A stretch of DNA of 64,000 nucleotides from Sternotherus odoratus (lineage: Eukaryota; Chordata; Testudines; Kinosternidae), in contig JAVMKO010000006.1 in assembly GCA_032164245.1 (NCBI GenBank), positions 3,983,001-4,047,000 on the forward strand, written 5' to 3'. This document shows positions 46,364 through 56,939 of the stretch, in pieces; within the stretch, counting starts at the first letter, position 1; each line of letters starts with the position of its first letter. Under the pieces are notes generated by a model. The model was not told where the DNA came from, searched no databases, and was given only the letters and a program-made list of their open reading frames with translations. The translations under genes and the position numbers were made by a program.

Positions 46364-46747
46364 GCTTAAAGCAGTGGTCCCCAGACTCAGACCCCCTTAG
46401 GGGCATGGAGGAACATTCAGGGGAGTGCTGAGGCCAGCCCCTATGGGGGGCGGAGAGGGAGGGCCACCCAGCCCTGCTCTGCCCCCAGCTCCACTCCAGT
46501 TCCAGTCCCACCTCCAGCCGAGGCCCCGTCTTTGGCCCCGCTGTGCCCCCAGCTCTATTCCAGCTCTGCCCCAAGTCCTGCCCCCAGCTTTGGCTCCCAG
46601 CCCTGACCCTGCTCTGGGTCATGGCTCCCACCCTGCTCCTGGCCTTGGCCTCAGCCCCAATCTCGGCCCCATGCCCAGAGGGTGCAGAAAAATTACATTA
46701 TGGATGGGGTGGGGCGCAACGTAAGTTTGGGCGCCACTGCCTTGAAG
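46364..46747. mobile_element. hAT-type MITE with pyrimidine-rich interior
   Basis: The element, 46372-46739, has ends CAGTGGTCCCCAGACT and, inverted, CAGTGGCGCCCAAACT, with flanking 8-mers GCTTAAAG and CCTTGAAG matching at six of eight. The interior is a CT-rich, imperfect tandem array with 'ccccagct' and 'cctggcc' themes. The frames across it are low complexity. Confidence 0.75.
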
Positions 46748-46749
46748 GG

Positions 46750-47005
46750 ATACTCTACTCCTTATCTGAGCCCCTTAATAAGTTGTTGAACTTTCAAGAA
46801 GCACCTGGCAGCTCCAGAAACTGGCCCTTATAGGTTAAAAGTCTCATAGATGTGCTGCCCCGAAACAGGACCCAGGAGATGAGAGGGAACATACATGCAG
46901 GAAAGAACCCACCAAGATGCGCACAGAATACAACCACCTTGATGTCCTATCGGCTCCTAAACGGCAAGAGGAACTTCTAAAAAGAGCCCTGGTACTTGTA
47001 CCTTG
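46750..47005. other. Unassigned sequence
   Basis: No gene or repeat seen before the minisatellite. Confidence 0.3.
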
Positions 47006-47006
47006 T

Positions 47007-47214
47007 GCACAGGTAAGACGGCTTTATTCCCAGGGCCACGCGCAGGTAAGACGGCTTTAGTCCCAGGGCCACGCACAGGTAAGACGGCTTTAGTCCCAGG
47101 GCCACGCACAGGTAAGACGGCTTTAGTCCCAGGGCCACGCACAGGTAAGACGGCTTTAGTCCCAGGGCCACGCACAGGTAAGACGGCTTTAGTCCCAGGG
47201 CCACACACAGGTCT
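47007..47214. repeat. 33-bp minisatellite with a splice-donor-like core
   Basis: Six units of exactly 33 bp, each with CAGGTAAGACGG then 'ctttagtcccagggccacgca', starting at 47010, 47043, 47076, 47109, 47142 and 47175. A seventh partial start at 47208 reads CAGGTCTCT. The first unit has 'tattcc' in place of 'tagtcc'. Because 33 is a multiple of three, open frames run through on both strands. Confidence 0.95.
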
Positions 47215-47219
47215 CTCTC

Positions 47220-47875
47220 TTCGTGCAGCTCATCAGGGTTTTTCCTCTAATACTAAAACATACCTAGGTCAAAACACTGGGTAACATTTTAATGAATAGC
47301 AAGACGTGTTTTAAAACTATTAAATTAATGGCTCCCCCCATCCTCTGAAGTGGGGAAAGGCATGTTCTGCTATAACTGAGCAACTGTAAACTTTTAATTG
47401 GAAAAATATCGACACTTAAGGAGGTCTTAATTCTGCACCTTATTTTTAATTCATACTAACGGTGATTTCATAAAATAGTTTTTAAAAGCTTCTCACTTCA
47501 TCAGTGAGAAACGTCCTAACAGGGAACAGCCGTAGCAGCAGGTAACATGCATCTTTCAGCAAAGTTGAATATTTATTACCGCTGGGATTTTTAGGTCATG
47601 TATATGATTTGAAAATTTAATTTGTGCTCTTCAGATGCTCCCTTTTGTGGTCACCCAAACAGCAAACTTCACAAGCAGTGAACTTCCACTGCGGTGCCTG
47701 GCGAGCTCTGCAAAACCTTAATTGAAAATATACATCTTGAAACCTTATTACCGATCGGATTCTCCCCTCGTTCACACTGGTTTAAAATTGGTGTAAGAAC
47801 CCTAATCTCAGTGAAGATCCAATTGATGTCCAGAGGTAAGAGAGAGATGTCTCAATGTTAATTATTAATTATTAT
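47220..47875. other. AT-rich unassigned sequence
   Basis: No gene recognised. 'ctcacttcatcagtgagaa' at about 47494-47512 is a small inverted repeat. Confidence 0.35.
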
Positions 47876-47879
47876 TAAA

Positions 47880-48105
47880 CATAGCAGCTAAAGACACAAC
47901 CAGTATCAGGGCCCCATTGTCCAGGGTGCTGTATACATGCTGCCCCAAGGAGCTTACAATCTAAACAGACAAGAGAGACAAAAGGAGGGAAAAAACAGAG
48001 TAAGTGACTTGCCCAGGGTCCCACTGAAACTCAGTGGAAGAGCTAGGAATAGACAGCAGGTGTCCTGACACCAAAGTCAGTTCTTTAGTCATCGGACCCT
48101 ATCAG
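47880..48105 (+). repeat. MIR/CORE-like SINE
   Basis: 'gggccccattgtccagggtgc', 'gccccaaggagcttacaatct', 'gtgacttgcccagggtccca' and 'gtggaagagctaggaatagac' are in MIR-like order with the long reptile-type middle. Confidence 0.7.
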
Positions 48106-48198
48106 TCTGAAGCACGCACTGTCCTTTAAACAGACAGGCTAAACCAACAGGTGGCTGCATGAAACCAATATACTATGCTGCGTGCATGCAGACACACT

Positions 48199-48764
48199 TA
48201 AGGGTATGTCTTCACTACAGCAGTAGGTCGATTTCCCTTAAGTCGATTTTCTAAAGCAGACTGCATAAAGTCGACTTAGTGCGTCCCCACAAAGCACAGC
48301 AGGTCGACAGTGTCTGTCCTTACAACTTTTGCAAGGGTCGACATAGCGAGCATTGCACTGTGGGTAGATATCCCGGTGCGGAGCTGCTCGGGCAGGCGGG
48401 GGGGAGCCGGCGCGGAGCTGCTCGGGTGGGCGAGGGGGAGCTGGCACAGAGCTAGCTCCTCCAGCGGTCACGGGGGGGGGGGCGCGGCACGGAGCTGCTC
48501 GGACTGGTGGCTGGTCCCCTGGGGAGCAAACGAGCATTGTGGAAGGTCGGACGCTTAATGTCACATGCATCCTCACTAATTGACAATCGATCAAGAGAGG
48601 TCGATTTCAGCTCTACTCCTCTCGTTAGGGAGGAGTACAGAAGTCGATTTTGAGGTCCCTTTAAATTGACTTTAATGGCATGCATGTGAGGACGGGTACA
48701 TGTTTATATCGACTTAACGTCGCTAACGTCGACGTTAAGCCCTAGTGGGGACCAGCCCTAAGGT
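48199..48764. mobile_element. 'tcgactta' DNA element with inverted ends
   Basis: The ends 'aagggtatgtcttcactaca' and, inverted, 'agggctggtccccacta' are related. Repeated gTCGAc/tCGATt motifs run along both sub-terminal parts, a style shared with 54766-55056. A G-rich middle has 'cggagctgctcgg' three times. No transposase. The superfamily is unassigned. Confidence 0.65.
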
Positions 48765-49007
48765 GAGCAGTGCGTTCCTGCAGTTACAGTGTCGAGTGAA
48801 GCCTTGTTGTTCACTCACCTCCAGAGCTGGCTGAACAATGCACACACAATATGACAAATAATATCTTCAAATATCAAAATGTGTTTTTTGGGGGGTTTTT
48901 TAGGAAATGAAAATAAAAGTCTAAGGACCAGAAAATTCAAAAACAAAAACAATTGAGAGAATTTTTCTTAAAAATAAAAGAAAAATAAATCAATCATTTT
49001 TTCATAA

Positions 49008-49964
49008 ATCTATATATATGAAAGTCAAATGGTGTATGCGTGTATGTGTGTATGCGTGTATGTACGTTCCCTTACTCCTTCCACACCGTTTGAGCTAGAG
49101 GCTTGAAATTTGGTACAGTTATAGGCCTTAGGATCCTACTCAGGGTAAGAGTCGAAAATTTTTCAAATCTCACCTCTGACGCCCCCCCGGGGTGAAATTA
49201 TTTAAAGGCCAATCACATCAGCTGGGCAGCTGCTGTTCTCTGTGACATAGTTATGATGTCATAATACCCCCCTCCAACGGACCCTGCACTCGCTCAGCTC
49301 TCTGCCTCCTCCCCCCTCCAACTGACCTCGCACTGGCTCAGCTCTCTGCCCCCTCCCCACCTCTGACGGACCCGAGTTGGGCTTGGTCGGAGGGTAAGTG
49401 AGGTAGGGGGTGTCTGGTTTGGTCGGGGGGTGAGCTGGGGGTGTCGGGATTGGTCTGGGGGGGTGGGAAGGTGTCGGGGTGGGTGGGGGTGAGGTGTGGG
49501 TGTTGGGGTTGGTCAAGGGGTGTTGGGTTTGGTGGGGGGGTAAGGTGGGGGTGTTGGGTTTGGTCGGGGGGGTGAGGAGGGGGGTTGGGGTTGGTCGAGG
49601 GGTAAGTGAGGTGTGGGTGTCAGGTTTGTTTGTGGTGGTAGGTAGGGGTGTCGGGTTTGGTTGGGGGGGAAGTGAGGTGGGTGTGTCAGGTTTGGCCTAC
49701 GGGGGTGAAGTGTGGGTGTTGGTCAGGGGGTGTTGGGGTTGGTAGGGGGTGAGGTGGGGTTTTGGGTTTGGGTGGGGGGGTGAAAATGTGAGTCGGGGTT
49801 GGTTGAGGGGTAAGTGAGGTGGGGGTGTTGGGTTTGGTCGGGGGGGGTGAGGTGGGGGTGTCAGGTTTGCTCTCTGCCCCCTCCAATGGACTCCGCACTC
49901 GCTCAGCTCTCTGCCCCCTCCCCACCTCCGACGGACCCAAGCAACGCCAGGTATTTTTGCTAGT
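49008..49964 (+). mobile_element. Helitron-like non-autonomous element
   Basis: It starts TCTATATATATGAAAG between A and TC at 49009 and ends CTAG at 49960-49963 followed by T, matching the TC...CTRR ends and A/T insertion of Helitrons. Just before the end, 'acccaagcaacgccaggt' is a decayed hairpin. No target duplication is expected or seen. The interior has a pair of direct repeats ('cactcgctcagctctctgcc' at 49288 and 49897) around a G- and T-rich array. There is no Rep/helicase gene. Confidence 0.7.
49375..49875. repeat. G/T-rich imperfect minisatellite
   Basis: Variable units built on 'gggtgaggtgggggtgt' and 'gggtttggtcggggg', about 26-30 bp each, lie between the two direct repeats in the Helitron-like element. 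Frames of 85-121 aa on both strands are artefacts. Confidence 0.8.
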
Positions 49965-49996
49965 AAATAAATGAATGAATGAATGAATGAAAGAAA
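49965..49996. repeat. (AATG)n microsatellite
   Basis: About six 'aatg' units directly after the Helitron-like 3' end, so possibly part of the target. Confidence 0.85.
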
Positions 49997-49999
49997 AGG

Positions 50000-52595
50000 T
50001 TGGAATGGACAATTTTCAACAGCTTTATTTACCCCTCTGTGGGTCTCCGTTCCAAAACCCACCGTGTCTCTCTGGGTCTATTTAGAACACAAGCCCTTCA
50101 AGGCAGTGACTGGCTCTTAGTAAGTACCCAGCACCATGGTGCTCTGATCTCCGATCACACATCGTAAATGAGAACTCGGGATCTTAAGCCTGAAATTCCA
50201 AGGCTCACCACTGTGTACAGATCCGCTTTTCCGGTGGGTGTCTAGTGCGTAAGGGGATCAGAGACCAGCAAGGGGAGTTTTAGCCGCTCCCTGGCTAAAA
50301 GCTACATACAGCTTACAGGCTTTTTACCATGCTGTTAACATTCACACCACCATCAGATCGCCCATTCAAATAGCTGAATAAAGCACGCTTTTAAGAAAAG
50401 AAAAATAATTACCGTAATTATCTCTGGGCTCTGATTTTCCGAAAAGCTCACACACTTGTGCATGCCCAAAGTTCATGTTCAAGTGCAGCGATTGCACATG
50501 CAATTGGTGTACTTGGATGGCTACCTGTCCGTAGGAGTATGCACAGAAATCACGCCGTGGAAGTCAATGGTCTCACATTGGTGTGGAACCAATGTAAGTG
50601 AGATCTGAATCAAGCCTTGATGTTTCTAGGCTCTTGGGACGAAATCCTGGCCCTATGGAAGTCAATGGCATTTCACCCAAGGCTCTATAGCCCGAATACA
50701 AGTCTTGGTTATAACTACAGTATTTGATTTCAAAACATTAAACAGGGGATATTAAACGGTAAAGGAATTTGCTTTTCTAACCCCAGAGTTGCCCTATGCA
50801 TTGTCTATTAAAGTAATAGCTCTTCCTTCTGTTGAGTGACTTTAAACTTCATTATGAGCCCTTCCGAGCAAGCCAAGCCATGAACTCTGTAGCATAGCGG
50901 AAGAAGAGAAAAAAAACCCAGCCACACAGTTCACCTACCTCAGAATGGCTATTAATAAAGTTTCCCATCACTCAGCATTCAGGAAGAGCTATAGCTTTAT
51001 TTAATATATAATGCGCTATGCCACTTTCTATATTAATACGCGCAGAACAAATAGCTGAGTATTTTTGTATCAAAATGATACAAGGAAATGAGGAGTAGAC
51101 TGATATTCATTACTGCAAGAGTGAAACCACTGGCACGTCATTACAAACCTAGGTAACCCAGTTCATATCAACTCAAAAAACCAACATGCAAGCAAAACAC
51201 TTAGTGAATTCAGCTACCAATTGCATCAATTCCTTAACCTGCAGCCCTTCATTCCTATTAGCCTTCAACTCGGGGATCAGAACATGATTTGTGGGTCTCT
51301 AATGCCTACTGAAAGAACATAGCCAAGCTATTGCACATTATACATTTTAAGAGACGTGTTAAAAAAAAAAGAGACATTCTTCTGTCATAATCTCTAAACG
51401 TCGGAGAGATTTGGAAATATGTAAGTGTTGTGGCAGAACATATTTTGCTAAGCCCCAATGTCCACAAAGTAGTTCACCATTCCTCACGCGAATATATTTA
51501 CCCCTTTCTTATGGATTAGCCTACCTGACTGGCTCACTTGTTTCAAGACTCCTAGGAGTGATCACACTAATCTTGTCCAACCTGTGACCTATGACTAGCC
51601 ACAAGTGGTGTTCTCAATACATCAACAGAATCTGTGACTCGGCAGCAGTACGGAGGAGCCGTGGGTCCCTCACCCATTCTAGGCTATGCTCTGCTGGCAA
51701 ACCAAATTCCCAAGGGAAATACTTATGTGCCATATTCCAGGGAAGATGAAAAGGAGGTCACTGTAAGAACTTGCCAGTCGCTCTGTAGGGGGGGATTTTC
51801 ACAGGGCATATCTTAGGAGGTAGACAGTCAAATCACCCTGATTTTCAATAGGAGTTGGGCACCTTTTGTGCCTGAATCCCCCAGATTCACTAAGGCTGCC
51901 TAAATTAATCTGCCTTGCAATAGAGTAGTGCAATAGAGATTATAACCCCTCTGGAATGCAACTCTTTTAACCAATCGTAGTGGTAGCTAATTCTATAAAT
52001 TTCTTTCATGGCCTCTTCTACGCCCGATCTCCATGGATTGTGAGTCTGCTACAGCCTCCAGCTACCGCACCTGAGACTTGTGCTTTTAGCTCTGGAAATC
52101 ACTGCTTTAATCCCCAGTGTGTCAGCCAAAACAGCAGCCATCGCATGACATCTAACAAGGGATGAGCAGCCTGGCTTTGGATCTTCCAGAAAGAGACCGG
52201 TCACTGAAAACCAATGGCGAACGACTGCCTCCCCACGACATTAGCCACGGGGTGCCATTCTGAACAGGGTCGTAGGCAGCTGTGTGATGTCAACGCATTC
52301 TGATCACCTCCGCCCCGCAGTCCGTACTCAAAGATACACGGCAGACGACACTGCTTGGGCAAGTCGAGCTGAGGTGGCCCTGCGGCGTGCAGAGACAGCA
52401 GCATTTAGCTAGACAATGTGAGAGCTTCCGTTCATGGAGCCGGTTCTTCCGACTGGAACGTTAACGACATTTCTGGCCCTTAGCTTTAGAGGCAACAAAA
52501 GCAAAGAAAAATTCCAGGAGAGGAAAAGGGAGAAGCTCTGAGTTACGGCAGATAAGCTTCTGGTCTCCTCGCAGCTGGGGTAAATCTGGCTATCA
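50000..52595. other. Long repeat-poor stretch
   Basis: No gene or young mobile element over about 2.6 kb. At 50639-50690 'gaaatcctggccctatggaa' and 'gtcaatggcatttcaccc' are part of a short decayed repeat. Confidence 0.45.
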
Positions 52596-52599
52596 CAAC

Positions 52600-53400
52600 T
52601 AGGTGATGGCCTGGATTGACAGTGGCTCTCAGTTCCTGTTGGCTGCAGCAGAGGTGGGAGAGGTTGTTTCCAGCCCCGGGGCCCCCAAGGTGGGCAATGG
52701 CACTCAGGCCAGGCCTTCTCTGACCCCCAAGAACTTCTCCAACCGGCCCCTCCTGCCAGCTGGTGCAGAGGGAAACTCAAATGCTTTCCAAAGAGGGAGG
52801 GTGCACCCCAGGGAGCAATGGATGGAGCAGACTCTGCCCTTCACCGACACAAAGGGCAGCCCTGGCCACGTCAATCCCTGCTGGATTTCACGGGGCATTT
52901 CCCGGAGCAGGGCGGCTCCACGGCACATGTTTCTCAGGTCTGTGACCTCCCAGCCAGAACCTAGTCCTGAGTCTTCTCCAGACTCGCCAGGTGCCCCCTG
53001 TTCTCTAGCTCAGCCTGGACTACAGCCTCCAGTTCTGCGATCAGAGTCCAGGGGAGTTTTGTAATTCAGTGGGACGGGACTTGGCTCGTAGAGCCTCGTG
53101 CACACGGGGAAAATTTACTCCACAACTCTCACTCCTACCACCGCCCAGTTCTGCTAAACGAGAGTTAAAATCACTGGAAGCCATTGTGAGGACAAAGCGG
53201 CCTCTGGCCTGGGCCACTTTTCCAGCCACGTCATGTCAGACTCGCTGTTCATCAGGCTTCAGTAGAAGAGCAGTAAAACCAGGCCTGGACATTGCTGCCT
53301 TGCTGGCATTGTGGCTCCCACCGTGTCCAACGCTGAGGGAGCTAGTGAATTTTCCCGGCTCTGGCAGGGCAGTTAAAGGATGAAATGAAGCAAACTGTGC
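52600..53400. other. Unexplained GC-richer block with an open frame
   Basis: The plus frame at 52603-53064 (153 aa) is the longest in the window not explained by a repeat. The translation has no domain, signal peptide or membrane segment I recognise, is rich in Ser/Pro/Gly, and another unrelated frame of 104 aa follows. I do not call it a gene. Confidence 0.3.
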
Positions 53401-53404
53401 AATA

Positions 53405-54760
53405 CAAAGGACAAATTAGGCTTCATTCAGGGACAACTGTATCTTCCCATAATAAAAGGGAACTTGGCTGGACATATTTCACTGTACGACCAATTCCTTG
53501 AGCGGGATCCTAAACGCTGTTGCAATTTAATTTATTCCTGTGTTAGCTACGGCTGTGCAACTCTCAGCGGTGGAGCATTATTGACCCACGAGATTAATCT
53601 GGTGCTGTCCTCATTACAGCACACTCCCATCTGCTTGATTTTCATCTGCCTCCATCTCCACTCCCAGCGGCAGAAACGAAAAGAAACTCATGAGAAGGGC
53701 CAAAGGACGCGCCTCGCTTGAGGCGAAGACGGCGAGCGCTGGAGTTGGATGCTTCTGGGTGGTGCCAAGTTATGAAAAAGCCAGGACTTCAGAACAAAGG
53801 TTTACTCAGTGAAAAGCACGTTAAGGCACCTGACACGTGTAGGGCAATACAAATAATTGACCTAGCAGTAGCAATGAAGTTGTGAACTAGCTAAGGGTCT
53901 GACCTGATTTTCCTATTCCTCTCCTCCCTCCTTTCCCACCCTCCATTCAGAACATCTGTCAGCCTGCAGTCCTCCTGTGAAGTACCATGGACACCTTCAT
54001 TTGAGCCGTCATGCAAGTAATTGACATCATCCAATGCGGTCATGCTTCACGTCTGTACTAAGAAGAAATCCTGGGACTCTATTATGAAGAGGAGATGTTC
54101 TCTAAGAACACCAGCCTCCAAAGCACAGGATCCCCATCAGACACTTGTTCTGCTCCCTGCAGCCTCGCCTGAACTCCTCAAGAGCCATGTTAGCCTCTGA
54201 ATAAAGAGAGCATTTTTTATTCTGAAAAATTATAATAGGGAAATTCTCAGTTCCCTTTGTTTTATATTACTACTGGAGGGATTTCTGGACTTTCACTATT
54301 TCCCCCCAATACATGGTTATAAATATGTCAGCCTTCATAATCAGCAATTATTTAAATATGGAAAGAAACCCTGCCAGGTTCCAAGTTCAGGGCTGTGAGC
54401 CAAGCACTGTCAGTGACCCTCTGCATCCAACTCCCCCCAACACGGCAAGGAACTGAGCGTACAAGTCAAGGAGAGCATGGTAGCAGCATCCACTCAAAGT
54501 GTGGATGTGATTCCTGTACATTGGGGAACATGTTCTTGTAGGTAGAGTTAATTGATTATTATTATTATTATTATGGGGCAAGATTCTGATCTCAGCATAG
54601 TAAATCTGGAATAAATCTGCAGAATTATTCTTCTTTATTTTATGTATTACAGCAGCCCCTAGAAATTCCAATGAACCAGACTCTGCTTACAGCCCACTGA
54701 GTACATAGTGTTACAGCCCCTCTTATTGTGGACCTCTGTTAGGAGACTATCTGCCAACTA
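53405..54760. other. AT-rich unassigned sequence
   Basis: No gene seen. An (ATT)n run of about six units lies at 54555-54573. Confidence 0.4.
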
Positions 54761-54763
54761 AAC

Positions 54764-55056
54764 TAAAGCTTGGTCTACACTGGGGGGAGGGGTGTCGATC
54801 CAAGATACGCAACTTCAGCTCCATGAATAACGTAGCTGAAATCAGCGCATCTTAGGTCGACTTACCTGACGGCCTCACAGTGGCAGCGGGCTACCCTATC
54901 GACTCAGTCTTCCGCCTCTCGGCGAGCTGGAGTTCCGGAGTCGATGGGACTGCGTCTGGGGATCGATTTATCGCGTCTTGACGAGACGCGATAAATCGAT
55001 CGCCAATAGTTCGATCACTACTGGCCGATCCAGCGGGTAGTCTAGACATACCCTAA
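54764..55056. mobile_element. TA-type MITE with palindromic CGAT core
   Basis: Ends 'agcttggtctacactgggg' and, inverted, 'gggtatgtctagactaccc' share TCTA.ACT, with TAA on both outer sides. Inside, 54961-55001 is a perfect 18-bp palindrome with a 5-base loop. 'ttcagctccatgaataacgt' and 'agctgaa' form another hairpin. It matches a family I recall as abundant in turtles. The superfamily (PIF-Harbinger or other TA/TAA user) is uncertain. Confidence 0.7.
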
Positions 55057-55059
55057 GAG

Positions 55060-56100
55060 GTCTTGCCAGTGTCGTTCTGTATCCATCCAGGATATCAAGA
55101 TGTTGGAGGTGACTAAAGTATTTGGGTTCCATGCACATTGACTTGATGCTCACCTGCGTGGGGCTAACAAACGCAATTCGAATTAGCTAACAGTGGGAGG
55201 GGATTTGCACAGTGCACTGCGTCACACCACACGGTGTTCTGGGTTTATCTTTCAGCGCTTGACAATAATCTTAACATCTAAATCAGAGCACAGAGCTTGG
55301 TTCATTTTACTAAAGCAATGCTCAAAATTACTGTAAGAGAAACACAGGATTTAGGTTTGGCAGGAAATGAAGGAGAAAACGATTGGCAACTATTTTGTTG
55401 TAAAATGCATTTATTTGTGATTGTTATTTTGCGGAGGCGCTTCCATGCATCCTGTGTTCTCTTAAAAAAATGCTATTATTTGAATAGGAAAGTCATTCCT
55501 TTCTCTTCAGCTGTCTTCTCAGGGAGAGGAGGAAATCCAGCCCCTATTGAAGTCAGTGGCTTGCATGTCAACAGGTCCAGAATTTTGCTCCATGTTTTTA
55601 GTCACAGTGTTAGTTTTCATACTTTTAAAAGGCCCTCGAGCTCAGTGGGCCATCTGTTTAACATGGAGTGGCTGTGGGAGGCAAAGCATATTTACATGAA
55701 AGATATTTATCCTTGATGGTAATTTGTCATTTTTTCACAGGCGCCTGGGGGTCAGATAGGCACATTTCAGAAGTCAAAATAAATACATTAATTAATTTCA
55801 TTTAATGAATTTGAAATTGTGAGAAGAGCTGCTTCTGCCAAAGGAAGAGAGATGAGCATTCTTTGTTCTTACTGCTGGAAAAAACCCTCTTTGATCTGAT
55901 TGACAATAGATGATAAACCGATTCCTTTATTTGCATGTAAAGACGCAGCTGGCCAAAAATCAGGGCCTGTCTGCGCTCTCACTGCAGTCCATGGAAGACT
56001 TGCCCTCAACTTAAACTGGAGAAGACCTACACTATGGAGACAAATCATTTAGAAACACATTATCCACTTGGCTCTAACAGACCCTGGGGGAACAGACATT
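55060..56100. other. AT-rich unassigned sequence
   Basis: No gene recognised. A 139-aa frame at 55297-55716 has no domain. 'aaatccagcccctattgaag' at about 55530 is another trace of the short decayed motif. Confidence 0.4.
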
Positions 56101-56101
56101 C

Positions 56102-56350
56102 CAACTGGTGAATAGAATCCGAGAGGTAGCCGTGTTTGTCACTTCTGCAATTCCAGACTAAGAGTCCTGTGGCACCTTAAAGACTAACTAAAGTATTGAA
56201 GCATAAGCTTTCGTGGGCTAATACCCACTTTGTGGGCTAATACCCACTGCATGTATCTGATGAAGTGGGTATTAACCCACAAAAGCTTATGCTTTAATAC
56301 TTTAGTTAGTCTTTAAGGTGCCACAGGAGTCTTTGTCACAACCGGTGAAT
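56102..56350. mobile_element. Penelope-like inverted dimer (second)
   Basis: The insertion, 56114-56338, is flanked by 12-bp near-identical repeats (CAACTGGTGAAT and CAACCGGTGAAT). The left arm starts with 'ccgagaggtagccgtgtttgt' and has 'ggcaccttaaagactaact'; the right arm is its inverse. The junction is at 'cccactttgtggg', inside the hammerhead-like stem. The right-arm core has CTGATGA at 56257-56263 but AAAA where GAAA is expected (56281-56284); the left arm keeps GAAA but lacks CTGATGA. Confidence 0.75.
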
Positions 56351-56591
56351 GTTAGCAAACACCCGGGGTCCACATTAGAGTTTCCATTCCTGTAACATGG
56401 ATTGATTGGCAATCAGTTAGCATGTGCTACAGTGTAACGGAAAGCTCTCGACTAGACACCATTGTGTGGCCTTCATTGGGAGCCGCACCTGGCCCTCGCT
56501 AAAGAAAGAGAATTTGGTAGTTAGGGAAGATTATTTCATTTATTTAAAATACATATTTAAGATCTTTGACTCACCTTTAAAAAAAAAAAAA

Positions 56592-56740
56592 GTTTCAAGA
56601 TCACAGAAATGGAGCAGTGGAAGGGACCGTCACACGTCATCTAGTCCATCCCCCGTGCCGAGGCGGGTCCAAATACATCCCTGACAGGTGTTTGTCTAAT
56701 CTGTGCTTAAAAACCTCCAATGCAATCTGACCTCCAACCA
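56592..56740 (-). mobile_element. CR1 LINE 3' end fragment
   Basis: 'aagggaccgtcacacgtcatc', 'tagtccatcccccgtgccgag', 'tccctgacaggtgtttgtct' and 'gcttaaaaacctccaatg' are the antisense of a CR1 3' end, after an A11 tract. Confidence 0.8.
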
Positions 56741-56861
56741 TATAGCAATACCTTATGAAAAACTTACTGATAATGCAAATGTAACCCACTGGTGAGTGTG
56801 TGTTACAGGACTCCATCTATGTTGATCCAGAGAGGATATGTGTTGTTATGATCCCTTCTGA

Positions 56862-56938
56862 GTTTTAGCTTGGGCGGCAGCACTACATGCCTTTACCTCT
56901 GGAGGCCCCTAGTTCAATCCCTGGTGTGTGTTGGACAA
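56862..56938 (+). repeat. tRNA-like SINE head
   Basis: 'gttttagcttgggcggcagca' (A-box region) and 'cccctagttcaatccctggt' (B box TTCAATCCC) are spaced as in a tRNA-derived SINE. The stems are not complete, so it is not a tRNA gene. Confidence 0.6.
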
Positions 56939-56939
56939 A

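Noticed and set aside
47007..47214. CRISPR-like regular repeats
   Set aside because: The 33-bp units are contiguous with no unique spacers, and the window is vertebrate DNA.
54387..54671. 94-aa minus frame with an Asn run
   Set aside because: The run comes from an (ATT)n microsatellite; nothing else supports coding.
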